Shown here in pieces: positions 37,187 through 49,345 of a stretch of DNA of 64,000 nt. Under the pieces are notes generated by a model. That model was not told where the DNA came from. It made no database searches and saw only the letters and a list, made by a program, of their open reading frames with translations. The stretch is taken from contig JABAKD010000009.1 of assembly GCA_012845835.1 (NCBI GenBank), forward strand, positions 18,177,318-18,241,317. Direction: 5' to 3'. This DNA is from Undaria pinnatifida. Lineage: Eukaryota; Sar; Phaeophyceae; Laminariales; Alariaceae. The position numbers were made by a program, and so were the translations under genes. Within the stretch, counting starts at the first letter, position 1. Each line of letters begins with the position of its first letter.

Positions 37187-40100
37187 TCACGCCCTTGGGG
37201 TGAAATTGAGGTTTTGCACTTCGTGCAGAAGCTTTATGCGCGGCCCCTTAGGGAATCCTAGGTCCTTCAAGTCGTCCTGCAACAACGCATAACGAGGGAA
37301 AATAGCATCGGGATAGAATGTTCGAGTTAGGCCAGCACAACTATGAGCAAAACACTCTTCTAAACAGATTTTATGAGCGCCGTGAAACTCGTCGATTGTT
37401 TTGGGGTGCTGGAAAAGCGCTGAGTGATAATGCACATGAGTAAACACAACACGTTATTGAACCAGACGTTCCCACTCCTAAGCCCGCAAGGGCCGCACGA
37501 GGCAACCCACGCGCCGGTGGTGAGTAAACGTCGTGACTCGCAGCCATTTCCATAGATTGTCGTTATGTGCGAAGACGGGCTGTACTCATAGCGAGCGTCA
37601 ACCCGACATACATTCTGGTTGGATACACAACACGCCCGCACCGCAGAGCCCGCTCAAACATTAAAGTGTGAAATAGCGCCCGGAGAGCACCATACTGTAG
37701 CGATTCGTCGACACTACACCGAGACTGACAAAAGCACTTGTATAACGTTCACCACAGCTCATAATCGCCATCTCAAGAACAGCTTACACACCCTACCCCT
37801 GACACACATAACACACATATACCAGGTACAAAATATCGTACCTCGCCGAAGAGTCGCAGCGCATCCATATCCACCTCGGCCTCCGCAAGCACCGGCACAT
37901 ACTTGCTGAGGTTGAGTCTTGCGAGCATGTCTATCATGCCGCTCACAACAACGTCATCGCTCGACGACTGAAGGTTCTCCCTGCCCTCTCCCGATCGAGG
38001 AGAGCTACTGGACGGCCAGTCCGTGGAGCCAGTGTACGACGACGTTCCTCCCATCGACAACGACCCCGCCTGAACCACCGCCGCCACAGACGACGACGAC
38101 CCTAGCGGATGCACATCGTTTCCGGCATCACTGCTCAAAGGTGACTCCGCCCCTGAGCCAGTGCCGGACAAGGAGCTCGAGCCCAGACCCGACGTAGAGC
38201 CAAGACCGGAGCCGGAACCGGGGGACGCAGGAACGGTGTTTCCGAGGCCGCCGTTGCTGCAGCTGCCAAACTCGTCTCCTGCGAGTAATCCGGATCCGAA
38301 CAATCCGGGGTTCGAATGCGAGCGTGGTCCACCCGCATGGCTGACAACGGGAGCGGCAGCAGGAGCGGACGTGCCCCCCAGGACCAACCCTCGTTCAATG
38401 CCTCCGCCCGTCGACAGAAAGTCACCCCCCAGCAACCCAGGCCCTACCAACGTTTGCCGCTGCTGCGGCTGCTGCCCAAGCTGGTGGTCGACGGATAAGG
38501 AGTGACCGAAAAGCGACTCATGCGGAGACGCGTGCCGTGGGGGTTGCTGATGTGCCGTGGGGTGCGCTTGTGTGCCGAAGCCGTTAACGCCGCCACCACC
38601 GTCCAGGTACAAAAGGCTATTCGAAGGATCGTACATATCAGCATTACCAGTAATACTGGTCTGATTAGCAGTACTAGCAGTATGATGGACGGGGTTGACG
38701 CCAACGCCGTTCTGTCCGATGCCGTCCAAAAAAAGGCCACCACCGCCGAGGGGAGGCGAGGTCATAGGAGACGTCGACGGTGTTCCGGACACCTCCTTCA
38801 GCGGTACGGGGTGTGACTGTCCGTTTGAAGCTTGCAGCTGCTGCGGCGGCTGCTCCACCGGAGCGTTCGCAAATCCACCCAGCTCGCGCGGCCTTGGCAT
38901 CTCAAGTGCCAGCGCAGCAGGAGCCATCGCTGGCGGTTGCGGCGGCTGCGGCGGCGGCGGCGTCGGCGGCGGTGGTCCGTGCACGCCTGGGCTCGGCGTG
39001 GGATTCGGGGGGGCATTACGTTTTGCATCGTCGACAATTGGACCGGAACCCCGGCCACGACCTCGCGTCCGATTCCCCCCCGGTCCGGGGGCCGCGGGCG
39101 GTGCGGGTGCCGCAGAAGACGCGGCGGAGTCCGGTCCGTCTTCGCTGGTCCCTCCTTCCCAGGGGGCTTTAGCAATCGGGGTGGTGCCCTCGATGTAGCC
39201 ACGGAGGATTCCCATAAGGTACGCGCTTTTGTTGTTGATGTCCCGCCGGTGCTTCGAGGCCTCCTTGTAATTCTTCAGAGCCGCCAGCGCCTGCTCCTCT
39301 CCGAGCCTCGCGAGCTGCTTGATCAACCCAACGTCTTCGAGAACAGCCTTGTCTTTGCCCGACTCGAACAACTTCTCCAACTGCTTGCGCACAGGAGCCT
39401 CAAGGTACGAGATTGGCCGGACGCCAGACGCGTGGCAGTTCCCGATCGCTCCGCTGTTCGCGGCGGCAGTCGCTTGTGACGAAGACAACCCCGTCGCTTG
39501 CTGCGGGGGGCCGCCCGAGCCATGAATCGCGGCGTTTCTACTCGTAGATCCGTTTTGAGAAGTTGCGTGTCCGTTGGCGGAGGAAGATAGGGCTGTCGCG
39601 GGGTTCGGGGGCGACAAACCTTCGCTGCTCGGCGCCATGACGGCGGCGTTGCGAGATTGGTGGGCCGCGTTGCCGGGTACACCTACGACGGCGACGCCAT
39701 CCTGGTACTGCTTCAGGAATCCTATCAGGTATCCACATCGGTTGTCGATTGCGTCTCGTCCGCGACGTTGGACCGTCGCGCGATATTTTTTCAGTGCCGC
39801 CAGTGCCTGTAAAAAAAGACGAGCAATCCGGTAGCGTTCACCCACGATAAGTTAGTCGCTTATTATTGCGAGTAGAGAAGAGCAAACCGGTAATGTTCAC
39901 CCACGAAACGTAGTCGTTTCGTCAAAAAAAAGATTGAGAACAACACGCACGACCCGCCAAAGAGAGTCAGAACATAGATACTTGCAGTTCCTGCGGCGGC
40001 ATTCTAGACTTACCGCAATAACTACCTGGTAATTTGTTATTTTGACGAGGTACAGCACGTCGCTGCAGCAACGGCAAAACGTTTCGAGACGACGTTTCAA

Positions 40101-42879
40101 TCGCAATCGCCCCGCGCGTGAAGCATGGGCGCGAGAGCTGCCAACGCAGCAAGTCTACATGAAGAGATCGAGCTACAACCCGGCGCGCGAAGCACGGGCG
40201 GCTCCAGCGCGAGAGCATGCCAACGCATTAAGTCTAAGTCGCCAAACATGACGTGTGCATGCAGCCGAAAACGATATCGAAACCCCTACAAAAAAGGAGC
40301 TTCTGAATGCAGCGCGACGCTGCACCCGCTTCCATGCAGCGCAATGGCCTTATTTTATTTTTTTTAATGCCAACCTCAAGACCCCCAATGGTTGGGGTCG
40401 GCTTGGGCCTGTGCCGACGGGCTAGACTGCAATTAACCAGGTTGCGCTGCACGAATGCGGGTGCAGCGCCGCGCTGCAGGGGCTTCCGTACAGAAGCGGC
40501 GCGTACCACAATAAACCGACGAGCTAATAATAGTAGTCCAAATTTCCTCTACCCTTGCAGCGTTGTAGGCCTCGACGGTGTCTGCACAAGGGCTCGACAG
40601 TACATTCGTATTGGTGGTACTACTACTTTTACTGTAAGTATCCGTATGTCTCACCTGCTCTTCGGGCACCTTAGCCAACAGCTCCATCAACGCGCGGTCC
40701 TCCAACACCACCCTATCAACAACCGGATCGAACACGGCATCCACCGCCCGCCGCACAGCGGGGCTCAGGCGCTCGATAAGCCTTTGAACCGATCCGGGGG
40801 TTCCCGCGGCAGGCCCGAGCTTGCTAGACTGGATGAGCGACATGAGATAGGCCGCCTTGTTTTGGATCCGCCCGCTGCCTTGCCGCTGTACATTGGCGCA
40901 ATACGTATCCAGCACCTTCAGGGCCTGGGGGAGCATCGAAAGCGTGTCGAGCAGTAGCATCGGAAGCACACAAATCAAACGAGTGACTACAGCAGTAGCT
41001 GGCGCATTTACTGCTACCTCTTCGGAGCTATGATCAAAGCATCGTGCTCGCGAAGCTACCGGGCTTCTGGGTTGGTAGACATGTCCGAACTGCAACATAA
41101 GGGGCTGAAAACCAAGCGCAGCATGGTGATACTTGCTTGTGCCACTGCATGCTCTTCCCAGCAAACGCGTGAGGAGGTGGCAGTTTACGCCTGTGACGGA
41201 CGGTCGTCTGTCGAACGAGTTTTAGGGTAGGAGATCCTACAGGTGTGCCTGGCAGCGCCAAAACCTGCCGTCTTCTGAAATATTAGCTTCAGAGACGCTT
41301 TATCAGATCGCATTCTTACTAGTCGATTTCGTGGTCAGCATGTCAGCAGTTAGCATACATAAATCTAAGAAAGGAATCGGCCAACGGCAACAGACAAGAA
41401 AGGTAAACTCGTTCGTCGTGACTCAACCCGCAACTCTCCACTGCTATTGGCTATTTAGGTCCGGTCGTCTGGTCTGCAGGTCTGCACCACAAAGATCGCA
41501 CAAGGAAGATACGTATCATTACTCCGTACAATTTATTAATAACAGGGAAGCCCGACCTGCACGAGCTTACGAGTACGCAATCGGAGCACGAATGTCACAT
41601 CAGTACAAGTACTGCTGCTGAATCTGCGCTGGCGTGGAAGCACCCAGTCAAGCTCGCTCATTACCACAGGTGCAAAAGTATGGATAACATGTTGTCTCTA
41701 GTATCTTGTCAGGCAGCGAGGCGGGCAGGTGGGGGAATCTCAGTCATGAGTCATGAACAAGTTGCCGCTCCGAAACATATCCTAACCGGGACTCGCGAGC
41801 TTGCCAGTGCAGGATATTTTTCAAAAGCCGGGGATTCCTTTATTTCCTGTCGCGCGTTGGCGACGTATGGCACCATTTGGAACCCCCGGCGACAAATAGG
41901 ATCGGAGGCGGCGAACTCTTCAAATCTTCGTACTCCGTATTAAATAGCGTTAAGATCGAATAGGAGTCGTACGTATTTTGTCGGAAGAAAAAATCCAAGA
42001 GGTCGATTTGTCGATATAGCAGACCTTCGACCGCACGGCAGAAAGCAGCGCTCGTACTCGTAACGAGAGAGCAAGACAAAGACAATGATAGGAACAACCG
42101 CTTTTGTTGGATACCGCAGTGATGGGGGGAGTGGCAACATTGCTAACTGGCCAGCAGGGTCGTCGTCGGCGGTGGTGATGGTACACATCCGCTCTCTGTA
42201 CTACACTGCTGTGCGGAAGGGGGCAGGTGTGTATTTTTCAAAAATGTTGGTACGTACTTTCGTTGTTATTGGGCATTGACTATTCCACCGCATTGCTCTG
42301 GATATCGACGGCCGTTCCCTGCGCCATACCTCCCGACTGCGACAGTCTCCACAGATGCATGTTACGACACGTTGCAAGCGCGTCAGGTGCTTCGACTAAG
42401 CTAACGCCATTTCGAGTTCAATGAATGGATCAAATGGCTGGGATCTACGAAACCAACAGCTGTTGTTCACGACAGACGAACGCTCGCTCTGCTGTGCTTG
42501 TATTACGTAGTCTATGTAGGCTGTAGACCATAGACTGCTCGCGTCTTTACGACAAAAAAGACAGCCCGGTCTACGTCGTAGAGAAAGAAACCAAGCATTT
42601 TCAAAATATCTTCTCTTCTACAAGCCCCAAACGAACTGCACAGAAGACACACGGGGCCACACATGGTCAGCGAACGATAGACACGCCATGCAGTATTATG
42701 CACTATGCACGACGCACCTGTTTCGTTTGCAGCTCCGACAGGCCGTTGAGCAGCGGCTCGTCCTTAAGCACGGCGCGGTCGCCATCAATTGAGAAAACTT
42801 CCTCGGCCATCTTTCGCACGGGTCCCCGCAGCTTATCTAACGGCCCACGGCCCGCCGAGCGCGTCGCTTGCCGCGGCAT
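37187..42879 (-). CDS. Protein with three hnRNP-Q-type acidic domains and a C-terminal SAM domain (828 aa)
   Basis: Minus-strand exons: 42891..42718 (ATG taken at 42879), 40924..40655, 39806..37842, 37276..37187; all introns are phase 0 GT-AG. Three copies of the helical domain found at the N terminus of hnRNP Q/R occur at residues ~14-90, ~99-180 and ~275-352. Each has a VLED/LKDE-type centre, an [ED]QAL..L...Y core (TKQ|ALKVLDTY in the first), and a signature NK[AS]AYLM (NRCGYLI in the second). A ~420-residue Pro/Gly/Ser-rich linker follows, then a SAM domain at ~770-825 (MLARLNLSKYVPVLAEAEVD, then DDLKDLGFPKGPRIKLL) split by the last intron. No RRM is seen. An RNA-protein or self-association role is inferred. 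The start is uncertain: an acceptor lies 12 nt upstream of the chosen ATG, so further 5' exons are possible. Confidence 0.8.
39807..40654 (-). other. Intron of the acidic-domain/SAM gene
   Basis: The donor at 40654 and acceptor at 39807 join EEQ to ALAALKKY. Two AAAAGA-rich near-repeats lie just upstream of the acceptor, and a partly palindromic stretch with ATGCAGCGCGACGCTGCA lies near 40305. There is no nested gene. Confidence 0.6.
40925..42717 (-). other. Long intron of the acidic-domain/SAM gene
   Basis: It joins the first domain's TKQ to ALKVLDTY. No coding sequence or known repeat is recognised within. Confidence 0.5.
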
Positions 42880-43206
42880 GGTGGACGACAACTGTAAGAC
42901 AAGTAGGCGATGGGGTGGCGGGAGGTGGCGCTATGAGAGGCGTGCGGTGGGTGTCGGCAAGGCCTCGGAGCGGATGGATTTGAGCGCGCCAATGCACAAG
43001 CCAGAAATAAAAAAGTCGGTTTTGTCTAAGCCAGATCAAACGATCTTTACTGCTCTCGTGGTGGCGTGCAACAGTCTAGCTTCACGCCGACCGGTGCCGA
43101 CCATGGAAGTCAAGGCACTTCTCAATTGGGGACTCACCAACACTCCGCTGAAGTGAGACTCCCGTCGAGGAAGCAAAGCGTGAACCCCGGCCCACCCAAA
43201 TTAAAT

Positions 43207-43775
43207 TTTGAGTCACACCTTCGCAGGCGTTATTGTCAGGGGGATCTGGAGAAACGTAGATCTGTACCAGCAAGAACAAGCCAAGCAAGCCCAGAAGCCA
43301 CACCACAACAACAAAGGTAAGCACCCAGAACACTGCTGTGCGCTCCCTGGTGTATAGATTGTGCCTGTCGCTCTGATTCTTGCTGCCTTGGATATCGTGA
43401 GTGACCTCCTGGCGTTTTTTGGGGTGATCCTGGCTTGCGGCTCGTCTGACGGTGCCCTGCGAAAAATGCAAAGCAGAGGCTACAATTCAAAAGTTACTCA
43501 AGAAAAACTGAGGCATGCTGCGCAGCGGATGAAATCGTAGTCGATTGGTCTCTTCGAACTTTCGAAATGTGATGAACACCAAAAACAAAATGGAAAAAAA
43601 AATTAAAAATGAAAACGCTGGGAAAACAGACGTTTTTTTATTTCGATGTCTGATGGGGAGATGGGGGGGCAACGCGGCAGAAGCCATCATAAAAAAGCCT
43701 GGTGAGCGATGAAAATAGCGTGAAACCTTGTCTTTCTTGTGCTCTCGATTTGCGTTGTACACCTCCTTGGCATAT
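43207..43775 (-). pseudogene. Possible fragment of a single-pass membrane protein gene, cut at a foldback module
   Basis: A minus-strand exon from 43456, with a TTTTTCGCAG acceptor, encodes a charged stretch and then a strongly hydrophobic ~27-residue span (VFWVLTFVVVVWLLGLLGLF). In phase upstream, at about 43727-43775, lies an AKEVYNANREHKKDK-like stretch, but its donor is weak. The reading frame reaches the foldback module at 43776 directly. I do not recognise the family. It may be a decayed gene end or chance. Confidence 0.3.
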
Positions 43776-45340
43776 AGCTTGCAAACACATGAGTTTCGAC
43801 AAAATCTTCGATCTCACAGCTGGAGGAGTGTATTTTTATTTTTATAATATGCCCTCTTAATATAGTCTAAATAACTAAATCATGCACCAACTATTAATAC
43901 TTGTAAGTACTATACGTAGTACGTCGTTGTTCGTTTTCGTATTACTTTTATAAAAACTAAATCGTACTGCTGTGAGATCGAATATTTTGTCGAAACCCAT
44001 CTTTGCAAGCTGTGTGTGATACTCCGATCGCGCGTATTACGGGTTGTGTGTCCTCATTAAGGATATAGGTCGGTGACTCCCCTTGCAACTACAGTGTAGC
44101 TATCAGGGTCAACAGGGTGGTGTTAGGCAGTCTGTGCGCGGAAACTATAAAACCCGTTTCTGAGGGGGACAAAATCTGACAGCTGTGGAAGGAAATGCAT
44201 CAGTTTATCAAGTGAAAATACTGTAAGTCGAATAACCGGTGAGGGGAGGGCGGAGTTTTGAAGGACGTGGGGGCCTGATTTTGATCAAAAGGGGGGCGGG
44301 AGGGGGGAAGGGGGGAAAGGGGGGGACGGGTGGGGCAGGTCAATTTGTGCGTGGAAACTATAAATCCTTCTTGTGGGGGAGGGGGGGGGAAATGTGCCGG
44401 GGGGGGGGCGGGGGGCGGGGGGGGAGGGCTTTAGGTCGCATATATGTAGGGTTTTGCTATACGCGTGGTGCTAGGTCTAGGCGATGGTGCGGGTGGTGGT
44501 GAAGGACGGGGCGTTGGGGGCGGGGGTGGGTGGGAATTGCAGCAGCGGCATGGACGGCTCTGAAACGAAAACGAGGCGATATCCAGGGCGTGGAGGTGTT
44601 TATTGCTCTGGCGGATTTCGATATTAGGTGGGGCGTTTAAGCTAGAGAAAGCGAAGAAGAAAAAAAAAAAAAAAAGGGGGGGCCGGGGGCGGGGGGGGGG
44701 GAGGTTTTCAAGAGGTTTAGGTCACATAATATTAAAATACACTCCAGCTACGAGATCAAGGATTTGGTCGACACTGATCTTCGCAACATTGTGTGTGATC
44801 CTCCGATCGCGCCTATCAATCATCTTCGCAACATTGTGTGTGATCCTCCGATCGCGCGTATTAATCATATATGTAGGGGCTTGCTATACGCGCGGTGCTG
44901 GGTCTAGGCGATCGTGCGGGGTGTGGGGAAGGAGGGGGCGTTGGAGGGGGGGAGGGGGGATGAATGAAAGCTACGTCATGGATGGCTAGAAAGATAATGA
45001 CGTGATATCAATTGCTTAGGAGTGTTATTACTCTGGCCGACCTCGATTGTAAGTGGGGCGTTTGAACGAACTGGGCGGGGAACAAAAGGGGTGGGGGGGG
45101 CGGAAGGCGGAGATGAGTTGGAGCTACGGCATGGATGGCTAGATGGATAATGAGATGATATCAGCTGGCTGGTAGTGTTTACTACTATGGTAGATTTTGA
45201 TTTCAGGTGGGGCGTTTGAACAAGAGGGATCGGGGGGGGGGGGGGGGGGGTGAGCATTTCAATATGTGCGCGGAAACTATAAACCCTTAAAGGGGACGAA
45301 TGTGACGGTTGCAGCAAGAAGACACCCCTTTATATCACAC
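43776..45340. mobile_element. Second foldback-like element
   Basis: A plus-oriented terminal module (43776-43860) is followed by a minus-oriented module (about 43970-44290) with GTCGAAACCCATCTTTGCAA, CGCGCGTATTACGGGTTGTG and AACCGGTGAGGGGAGGGCGG. The G-tract interior (44290-45340) contains several copies of the GTGCTAGGTCTAGGCGA and GATTTCGATATTAGGTGGGG units. It resembles the 33.6-35.5 kb element but with a rearranged or lost right arm. Confidence 0.65.
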
Positions 45341-45539
45341 GCCTGATCATGTTTATTATTCTAGAAGGTTTGATGTTACATGTAGTATGCAACCCAGTTC
45401 TTAGGTGTAGTAAACAACGTGTTAAAAGCTTCATATTTTGTTATTGTACATGGGTCGAAAGATAGAATATTTCAATCGATAGGCACAATCATATAGGTAC
45501 CATTATTTTCTGACATCGCTAAAAATTATAAGAGATACA

Positions 45540-46145
45540 TATTGCCAAATACAACAGGCGAGGTGATGTGGTCATGCAATGTCACCGCCATTGAGAACGA
45601 AAGGGAGAAATGCGAATCGTTATTGTTTTGAAAGGAACGCTTAGTGCACACGCGCTCAATTACGTTACTTCGTTAGTCATACTTCGCTTGGCATAGGTTG
45701 GGAGGCGATCATGCAGACGGCATGTACGGAATACCTTACGTGATAAGTTGGTAGTGCGGTTTACCGCAATTTTAACATATCTGTCTGTACCTCCTTTTCA
45801 CATTATTATTGTCTCACATATACGATTTACGCCTATGATTTTTGCCGTGCCGATGTGGGGCTCTGAGGTCGCCAACTCTAAGACAGAGATACATCTTCCG
45901 AATACACCAAGCGAGGTGACGTGGGCATGCGATGTCACCACTATTGAACGCGAGGGTGAGTTTACTTTGTTAGGCATGTGCTACTGCGTTTGGTAGAGGT
46001 TGTCAGGCGATCATGCAAACGGCCGGAGGCACGAAATACCCTGCGTAATAGGTTGGTAGTGTGGTCTACCGCAGTGTTAACATAACTGCCTGTACTTCTT
46101 TTTCACATTGTTATTATCTAGTGTACGATTATACGCCCTGTTTTC
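45540..46145 (+). repeat. ~350-bp imperfect tandem duplication
   Basis: Blocks at about 45540-45835 and 45887-46140 share GCGAGGTGA.GTGG.CATGC, GGCGATCATGCA, TTGGTAGTG and a CTGTACNTC.TTTTCACATT end in the same order. Confidence 0.75.
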
Positions 46146-46469
46146 TCCCCACTGTCGTCGAAGATGTTGTGGTCCTGTAGATGTCGCGTCCATGTCTGGT
46201 GCTCTTGTTAGTGGTGCTCATGAAAACATGCCCTAGCATGTAGTAGATGATCGCTGAGTGGTGTTCCTTTCCTTTACATCAAGCCAGGTAGTATATGTCA
46301 ACGCAACCGCTTGCTTGAAAACGTCAAATAAAATTCCGCACACACCTGACACAGAGAAGACGCGGCCCGAAGATTGTTCAGTATACCGACGGTCAGGAAT
46401 AGGTTGTCGAGCAGTGCACTGGATTTTTACTACCGCTCCTTACTCCACCTAAGACACTACGGGCATGCG

Positions 46470-46690
46470 TTTATTATGTGGTTGTCGTTGTCGTTGTTGT
46501 TGTGGTTGTTGTTGTTGTTTGTTGTTGTTGTGGTTGTGGTTGTTGTTGTTTTTGTTGTTGTTTTTGTTGTTGTTGTTGTTGTTGTCGTGGTTGTTGTTGT
46601 TGTTATAGTTGTTGTTATAGTTGTTGTTCAGTTGTTGTTCTTCAGTTGTTGTTCTTCAGTTGTTGTGGTTGGTTGCGGTGTTGTTGTAAG
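46470..46690 (+). repeat. GTT microsatellite
   Basis: An imperfect (GTT)n tract of about 200 bp ends ~30 bases before the 5' TC end of the Helitron-like element. The Val/Cys-rich ORFs here are artefacts. Confidence 0.95.
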
Positions 46691-46721
46691 ATGTTGTTGC
46701 TATTGGTAGTATTAGTATATA

Positions 46722-48565
46722 TCCTTATTATATAATACGCTAAGGTTGGTCGTGACGTTTTGGATCTTTGAAAAATATCTTGGTTAAAACACCCCCCCCA
46801 AAAAAGCGGCGACTCCCGAGCTCCACTCGGCCTCAGGCGGCCTCGCGGTTCAGCCGCGTCCCATCCGCACAGCAGCACTACGACATGCCGGCGAAAGAGC
46901 GGGCGTCGGTGCCCCACCTCGGCGAGGGGGAAGCGTGGAAATCGCCCTCCCGGGGACGGCTCGCTTGCCCCCCCCCCGCTTTTTCTTCGTCGCTGCCTGC
47001 TAATTTTTTTTTTTCGAACTCCCAACTATATTGAATTTTCGAATTGCTTTTTGGTCACGTGCCACTTGAGCCATCGAAAGCCATGGACATGAGCCATGGA
47101 CACGAGACGACAAGCGCGCCTGCGTCAACAGCGGCAACGCGAGAACGATGCCCATCGCTCTCGCTGCCAGCGCAATCGAGAACGTGATAACGACGCCCGG
47201 CGCTCCCGCTATGAGCAGATTCGAGAACGTGAAAACGACACCAGGTGCTGTCGGCGTCGGCGAAATAGAGATCGCCAAAGCCAGGCCAGGCGAGTTTTTT
47301 GGCCACTTGGGCCATGGACACAGCCATGGGCACGAGACCACAAGCGCGCCTGCGTCAACAGCAATCACACAACACCAGGACCAAACACAGCAGCGTCCAG
47401 CCGTCGCCGCTCGCCGTGCGCAGAATTGGCAACGCGAGCGCTTTTGGCTTGGCCTAACCAGCCCGAGAGCATTGTAACCAACAAATCGGCTGCTGCTCGC
47501 CTGTCAGGTGTATTGCTCTACGTACTGCTGCATTGCTGTACTGCTGTACTGGGTAGGTTCGTGGGTGCATGGTGGGTGGTGTTCTGCTGTGCTGTACGTA
47601 CTGCTGCACTGCTGTTCTGATGTACGTACTGCTGCACTGCTGTTTTGCTGTATGTAGTAAAGGTTTGGTCGGTGGATGGGTGAAGCGTGCACTGCGTCGT
47701 CCGTGGTGGGTGGGTCGGCCGTTCTGTTCTGTACGTGGGAGTCTTTTTTTTGCTGTTTCCTGTTTCATAAGAACCAACCAACTGACTGCGCCCCGCGTAC
47801 CAGGTGCATACTGCTGTATGTACTGCTGCACAGCTGTTCTGATGTACGTACTGCTGCACTGCTGTTCTGCTGTGCTGTACGTACTGCTGCACTGCTGTTC
47901 TGATGTACGTACTGCTGCACTGCTGTTCTGCTGTATGTAGTAAAGGTTTGGTCGGTGGGTGGGTGGAGGGTGCACTGCGTCGTCCGTGGTGGGTGGGTGG
48001 ACCGTTCTGTACGTGGGAGTCTTTTTTTTGCTGTTTCCTGTTTCATGAGAACCAACCAACTAACTGCTCCCCGCGTACCAGGTGTATACTGCTGTACGTA
48101 CTGCTGCACGGCTGTTCTGATGTACGGACTGCTGCACTGCTGTTTTGCTGTATGTAGTAAAGGTTTGGTCGGTGGGTGGGTGGAGGGTGCACTGCGTCGT
48201 CCGTGGTGGGTGGGTGGGCCGTTCTGTACGTGGGAGTCTTTTTGCGTCCTGTGGGAGATTAACCCTTTTTTTTGTTTCTACAATTCAATACCGGCCTCCC
48301 ACTGGTGCTTGGGAGTACCACTGTCCCCACTGCTGCACTCCTCTGTCCTTTACTACCGTACGTACTACTGCTGCCGTGTTATCATTTTCGTTTTGCAAAA
48401 CTTACGGACAGAGGATGATACCTTTACTACCGTACGTACGGCGGCATTGTCGTACTGCCCTGTTATTATTTTGTTATTTTAGTACTTAATACAGAGGGTA
48501 CAGCACCAATTTGTTTTTGTCCGCCATACCGGCCGGCAACTGGCATATTTCGGGAGTACCACTAG
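46722..48565 (+). mobile_element. Helitron-like non-autonomous element, copy 2
   Basis: Begins TCCTTATTATATAATACGC after an A and ends GGGAGTACCACTAG before a T. It aligns in reverse orientation with 22171-23874 over its whole length. It keeps a segment (about 47030-47290) that is shortened in copy 1 and that reads as an Arg/Asp/Asn-rich repeated peptide. Three diverged ~220-250 bp internal units and palindromic ACGTACGT-containing sub-repeats follow. No Rep/helicase gene is present. Confidence 0.7.
47096..47290 (+). pseudogene. Arg-rich peptide-repeat remnant inside the Helitron-like element
   Basis: The plus frame gives repeated units of about 13 residues (RQRENDAHRSRCQ, RNRERDNDARRSRY, RERENDTRCCRRR). 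Similar charged N-terminal repeats occur in some transposon proteins, so this may be a remnant of the autonomous parent's ORF. That link is inference. Confidence 0.4.
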
Positions 48566-49018
48566 TATTATTCTAATATTCTAATGGGGATAAATAATCC
48601 CAATCCTTGCCATCAACACCAAATTGTTTGTGCAGTAGTTTAAGTTACATCGTTGATCATCACTCATAAAACTATATACCTAGACCTCGCCCCCCTCGGA
48701 CGTCTCGCTCGGCATATCCTCCCCCCTCTCAGCCCTTCTCAGCCCGTAATTGCCGAAAGGAAAATTAGTTGCTGGGGAAAAGAACCGTCCCGAAGTTCCT
48801 TTCCTTCCTTGCTTTCCCTAGTCTCATTCTTACTTGCTTTTTAGCTCTAATTCTCTGATCTTTACAGCTTGCTCTCTGATCTTTTTATTTTGCTTTTTCA
48901 GCAACTTCTTTTTTGTACTTTTATTTGAAGTTGGCCAATTGCTGGCTGTTGAGAGGGAATTGCCGTTGACGGCTGCAAACAATTTGAATTTGAAATTTGC
49001 CGGATCGGCAATAACAAT

Positions 49019-49345
49019 TTGAAGTTGAAATTTGCGAAGCGGACCAAGGCTAGTGCGGGAGGAGGCTCCGCCAACAGTGGGGGTGGTGGAGGTTCGGGAT
49101 CAGGCGTGTGGAAGCTGGTCGGGCAAGAACGGGACTCAGCTTCTTCTGGCAATCCTGATTGGCCGTGCCCGAGCAAGGGTTGTGACGGCTTCCTCATCGC
49201 ACGAAATAGGAAAAACAGGAGTTCCCAGTACGCTGTCTGCGACACCTGCAGGAGTGACGAGCCTTCCACGTGCCAAGCTCTTCATAACCTTAACAAGAAG
49301 CACTGGGGAAGCGGCGACAACCCTCGTGTGTGTGACTGGTTTTGA
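49019..49345 (+). CDS. Cys-rich possible zinc-binding ORF, unrecognised
   Basis: A Gly/Ser-rich start (KLKFAKRTKASAGGG) leads to CPSKGCDGFLIARNR and AVCDTCRSDEPSTC, giving CX4C and CX2C pairs that could bind zinc, and ends VCDWF with a stop. The start codon is not clear; 49019 is a TTG. It could be one exon of a larger gene continuing at 50439, but no phase-matched junction was found. Confidence 0.3.
   Translation: MKLKFAKRTKASAGGGSANSGGGGGSGSGVWKLVGQERDSASSGNPDWPCPSKGCDGFLIARNRKNRSSQYAVCDTCRSDEPSTCQALHNLNKKHWGSGDNPRVCDWF

Noticed and set aside
38695-39198. 167-codon plus-strand ORF rich in Gly/Cys
   Set aside because: Antisense to the Pro/Gly-rich linker of the acidic-domain/SAM gene, which has domain and splice support.
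46374-46735. Val- and Cys-rich ORFs
   Set aside because: Products of the GTT microsatellite.
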